From Streptosporangium sp. NBC_01756 (GTDB taxonomy: Bacteria; Actinomycetota; Actinomycetes; Streptosporangiales; Streptosporangiaceae): a stretch of 64,000 bases of DNA. Location: contig NZ_CP109130.1 of the NCBI RefSeq assembly GCF_035917975.1, positions 6,696,001-6,760,000 on the forward strand. The letters run 5' to 3'. The notes beneath the pieces are model-generated. The model had not been told where the DNA came from. It worked only from the letters and a program-made list of their open reading frames with translations, and did no database searches. Of this stretch, positions 61,371 to 64,000 are shown in pieces (positions within the stretch are counted from its first letter, which is position 1; every line of letters starts with the position of its first letter). The translations under genes were made by a program, and so were the position numbers.

Positions 61371-63392
61371 ATGAGCAGGATGGATCGGCTGTACCGGCGT
61401 CTGGGGGGCATCGCCTACGGCGGTGACTACAACCCCGAGCAGTGGCCGGAGGAGGTGCACACCGAGGACGTCGAGCTGATGCGGGAAGCCGGGGTCAACC
61501 TGGTCAGCCTGGGTGTCTTCTCCTGGGCCGTCGTGCAGCCGGAGCCGGACCGGCTGGAGTTCGGCCGGCTCGACAAGGTCATGGACCTGCTGGCGGACGG
61601 CGGCGTCGGCGTCGGCCTGGCCACCATGACCGCCTCCCCGCCCCCCTGGCTGAGCGCCCGCCACCCCGAGACGCTGCCGGAGCAGGCGGACGGGACCCGG
61701 CTCTGGCCGGGCGCGCGCCAGCACTACTGCCCTTCCAGCCCGGTCTACCGGGAGCACGCGGCACGCCTGGTCACCGCCGTGGCCGAGCGCTACGGCGACC
61801 ACCCGGCGCTGGTCATGTGGCATGTCGGCAACGAGTACGGCTGCCATGTGCGGGCGTGCTACTGCGACGTCTCCGCCGAGGCGTTCCGCGGCTGGCTGCG
61901 CGGGCGCTACGGCGACGTCGAGGCGCTCAACGACGCCTGGTCGACGGCGTTCTGGTCGCAGCGGTATGCCTCCTTCGAGGAGGTGCTGCCGCCCCGCGCC
62001 GCGCCGACCATCCCCAACCCCGCCCAGCAGATCGACTTCGCCCGGTTCGGCTCCGACGAGCTGCTCGCCTGCTACCTCGCCGAGAGGCGGATCCTCGACC
62101 GGATCACCCCCGAGGTGCCCGCCACGACCAACTTTGTGCCGCTGGCCAAGACCCTCGACCTGTTCCAGTGGGCTCCCCACCTGGACGTCGTCAGCTACGA
62201 CTCCTACCCCGACCCGTACGACGAGCACGCCGCGCCCAGGGCCGCCCTCTCCTACGACGTGATGCGGTCGCTGCGGGACGGCCAGCCGTACCTGCTCATG
62301 GAGCAGGCGCCGAGTGCCGTCAACTGGCGGGCCCGCAACGCGCCCAAACCGCCCGGCGTCATGCGGCTGTGGAGCTGGCAGGCCGTCGCGCACGGCGCCG
62401 ACGCGGTGATGTTCTTCCAGTGGCGGCAGTCGCGCGGCGGGGCCGAGAAGTACCACTCGGCGATGGTCCCGCACGGCGGCACCGGTACCCGGACCTTCCG
62501 GGAGGTGCGGGAGCTCGGCCGGGAGCTCGCGAGCGTGCCGGAGCTGTTCGGCACACGGTCGCCCCGCGCCGAGGTGGCCGTCGTCCTGGACTGGCAGAGC
62601 TGGTGGGGCCTGGAACAGGCCGCCCGTCCCAGCGCCGGCCTTCGTCTCGACGACCTCGTGTTCGCCCACTACCTGCCCCTCCACCAGGACAACGTGGCGT
62701 GCGACGTCGTCCGGCCGGGCGGTGACCTGACCGGCTACCGGCTGGTCGTCGTGCCCAACCTCTACATGGCCGGCGAGGAGGAGGCGGCCAACCTCGAACG
62801 GTACGTCGAGGGCGGCGGGACACTGCTGATGTCCTTCTTCTCGGGGATCGTCGACCCGTGCGACCGGGTCCACCTCGGCGGTTACCCGGCTCCCTTCCGG
62901 CGGATGCTCGGCCTGCGCGTGGAGGAGTTCTGGCCGCTCGACGACGGGGGCACCGTGGAGCTGTCCCAGGGGAGGGGCAGCCTGTGGTCGGAGGAGATCG
63001 CGCTGGAGGGGGCCGAGGCCGTCGAGTCCTTCGCCGCCGGCGAGCTCACCGGCCTGCCCGCCGTCACCCGGCACCGTTTCGGGCTGGGCACCGCCTGGTA
63101 CCTCGGCACCCTCCCCGATCCCGCCACGATGCGCGCGGTGCTGCGCCGCGCCGCGGCGGAGGCGGGCGTCCGGCCCGTCCTGCCCGGCCTGCCCGGCGGC
63201 GTGCAGGCCCGGGTACGGCAGGCGGCCGACGGCACCTCCCGCTACGTGCTGCTCAACCACTCCGCCGCAGCGGTGACCGTACCCCTGCCGGCCCCGATGA
63301 CCGACGACCTCACCGGCGCCGGCCCGTCGGACCACGTACGGCTCGCCCCCCGGGGGGTGGCCCTGCTCCGCCCGGCGGCCGTACCCGCCTGA
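61371..63392 (+). CDS. GH42 family beta-galactosidase
   Basis: A 673-residue glycoside hydrolase of family 42, without a signal peptide, so intracellular. The TIM barrel (1 to about 390) starts GGIAYGGDYNPEQWPEEVHTEDVELM; the acid/base is Glu155 in WHVGNEYGC and the nucleophile Glu311 in LLMEQAPS. The trimerisation and C-terminal domains follow (TRSPRAEVAVVLDWQSWWGLE, YVEGGGTLLMSFFSGIVD). Cys residues near 158-166 (CHVRACYC) fit the zinc cluster of many members. It removes terminal beta-galactose, or a similar sugar, from imported oligosaccharides. GAAGGGAG precedes ATG 61371, 48 bp after the aldolase gene. Confidence 0.96.
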   Translation: MSRMDRLYRRLGGIAYGGDYNPEQWPEEVHTEDVELMREAGVNLVSLGVFSWAVVQPEPDRLEFGRLDKVMDLLADGGVGVGLATMTASPPPWLSARHPETLPEQADGTRLWPGARQHYCPSSPVYREHAARLVTAVAERYGDHPALVMWHVGNEYGCHVRACYCDVSAEAFRGWLRGRYGDVEALNDAWSTAFWSQRYASFEEVLPPRAAPTIPNPAQQIDFARFGSDELLACYLAERRILDRITPEVPATTNFVPLAKTLDLFQWAPHLDVVSYDSYPDPYDEHAAPRAALSYDVMRSLRDGQPYLLMEQAPSAVNWRARNAPKPPGVMRLWSWQAVAHGADAVMFFQWRQSRGGAEKYHSAMVPHGGTGTRTFREVRELGRELASVPELFGTRSPRAEVAVVLDWQSWWGLEQAARPSAGLRLDDLVFAHYLPLHQDNVACDVVRPGGDLTGYRLVVVPNLYMAGEEEAANLERYVEGGGTLLMSFFSGIVDPCDRVHLGGYPAPFRRMLGLRVEEFWPLDDGGTVELSQGRGSLWSEEIALEGAEAVESFAAGELTGLPAVTRHRFGLGTAWYLGTLPDPATMRAVLRRAAAEAGVRPVLPGLPGGVQARVRQAADGTSRYVLLNHSAAAVTVPLPAPMTDDLTGAGPSDHVRLAPRGVALLRPAAVPA

Positions 63393-63453
63393 CGGAGACC
63401 TCGCGGCGGGAGCGGCCGGAGCGGCGGACTTGGACTCCGGTGGTCCGCGCCGG

Positions 63454-63479
63454 CGCTGAGCCGTACCTGCGGCTCAGCG
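63454..63479. terminator. Bidirectional terminator between GH42 and glycosyltransferase genes
   Basis: cGCTGAGCCG (63454-63463) and CGGCTCAGCg (63470-63479) form a perfect 10-bp stem with loop tacctg between convergent genes. It overlaps the stop codon of the minus-strand glycosyltransferase gene, which reads TGA inside the right arm. Confidence 0.75.
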
Positions 63480-64000
63480 TCCGGTGGCCCGGCCGAGCAC
63501 GCGATCCCAGTCGGACAGGAAGCGGCCGAGGCCGTAGCGGGCGAGCGCGGCGGTCCGGGCGGCCTTCCCGCACTGCCGGGCCCGGGCCGGGTCGGTGACG
63601 AAGCCCCGCAGCGCGTCGGTGAGGGTGGCGACGCGGGTCGAGATCACCCCCGCCTCCGGCGGCACCGCCTCCACGGCCTCGGTGGTGGCCAGCGCCACGA
63701 CGGGCATGCCGAGCAGCATGGCCTCGATCAGGGAGGGCCCGAGCGAGGTCCACCGGTAGGGGTGCAGGTAGACCCGCCGACGGGCGAGTTCGGCGTGCAG
63801 CTTCTCCCGCGGCAGGTCCTCGAAGGTCCCGAACGGGAAGCGGAGCCGGTACGGCAGGCCGGTGACCTTCAGGCCGAAGACGTCGAGCGGGGCCGCGGCG
63901 GCGAACCTCGGGAGCAGGTCCGTTCCGGTGACCCGGGCGCGCCGGATCGGATCGTCGACGACGGCGCCGGCACGCGGGAGCTCACCCGTGTAGTGGTGGC
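63474..64000 (-). CDS. Glycosyltransferase family 4-type protein, C-terminal part (start outside window)
   Basis: About 175 residues are visible, open to the window edge. The last part holds the nucleotide-sugar-binding half of a GT-B glycosyltransferase: VYLHPYRWTSLGPSLIEAMLLGMPVVALATTEAVEAVPPEAGVIS with the Glu of SLIEAM acting in donor phosphate binding, followed by the helical tail ARYGLGRFLSDWDRVLGR. Earlier visible sequence includes VVDDPIRRARVTG and VTGLPYRLRFPFG. It probably transfers a sugar to a glycan, lipid or metabolite. The start and most of the N-terminal domain lie outside the window. Confidence 0.85.
   Translation of the reverse strand, partial: HHYTGELPRAGAVVDDPIRRARVTGTDLLPRFAAAAPLDVFGLKVTGLPYRLRFPFGTFEDLPREKLHAELARRRVYLHPYRWTSLGPSLIEAMLLGMPVVALATTEAVEAVPPEAGVISTRVATLTDALRGFVTDPARARQCGKAARTAALARYGLGRFLSDWDRVLGRATGR

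Overview
The window is high-GC actinobacterial chromosome, most likely from the Streptosporangiales (Streptosporangium/Nonomuraea-like). Support comes from strong G/C bias at third codon positions, frequent GTG starts, XRE-DUF5753/DUF397 gene pairs, an F420-type luciferase-like oxidoreductase, a mycothiol-linked MDMPI-fold protein, and many ATGA/GTGA/TGATG operon overlaps. No rRNA, tRNA, CRISPR array, phage integrase or origin was recognised.

Layout. 0-5.5 kb: the 3' end of an alkaline phosphatase gene, then a catabolic cluster: HMG-CoA-lyase-like enzyme (minus strand) divergent from a GntR regulator, class III CoA-transferase and isochorismatase-fold amidase, followed by a methyltransferase with an 11-residue tandem repeat in its wing. 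5.5-19.5 kb is an accessory region with lower local GC and mobile DNA: an intact ISAs1-family insertion sequence with perfect 18-bp ends and a 9-bp target duplication, two transposase remnants, a two-copy dispersed repeat of about 100 bp, two strong palindromic elements, small orphan genes (HAD, DUF6461, lipoprotein, DUF6221), an ATP-binding/XRE/DUF397 regulatory set, and a RloA-RloB (AbiL-like) defence pair. Between these lie DUF2804 and an F420-type oxidoreductase whose leader contains a complete intrinsic terminator.

19.5-34.8 kb: a three-part GNAT protein, a cupin, a TetR plus rifampicin-phosphotransferase-type dikinase operon with a clear TetR operator, selD, an operon of ribbon-helix-helix regulator, DUF4097, DrrAB-type ABC exporter and cytochrome P450 that probably starts from a leaderless promoter, an amino-acid permease, and two cell-wall enzymes (L,D-transpeptidase and M15 peptidase).

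34.8-45.5 kb: a glycerol operon (glpF-glpK-glpD), a membrane Ser/Thr kinase, and a ChvE/MmsAB-type monosaccharide ABC transporter with a LacI-type operator but no adjacent LacI gene.

45.5-64 kb: an MDMPI-fold protein and a double-GNAT protein, then a long co-directional catabolic island: a PIG-L deacetylase lacking the usual catalytic aspartate, a complete Dpp/Opp-type transporter, a GntR/FCD repressor on the opposite strand, a second Dpp-type transporter with a permease-ATPase fusion, a DapA-superfamily aldolase/lyase and a GH42 beta-galactosidase. The gene set suggests import of an oligosaccharide or glycoside by peptide-type transporters followed by deglycosylation, deacetylation and aldol cleavage; the substrate is unknown. 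The window ends inside a glycosyltransferase gene.
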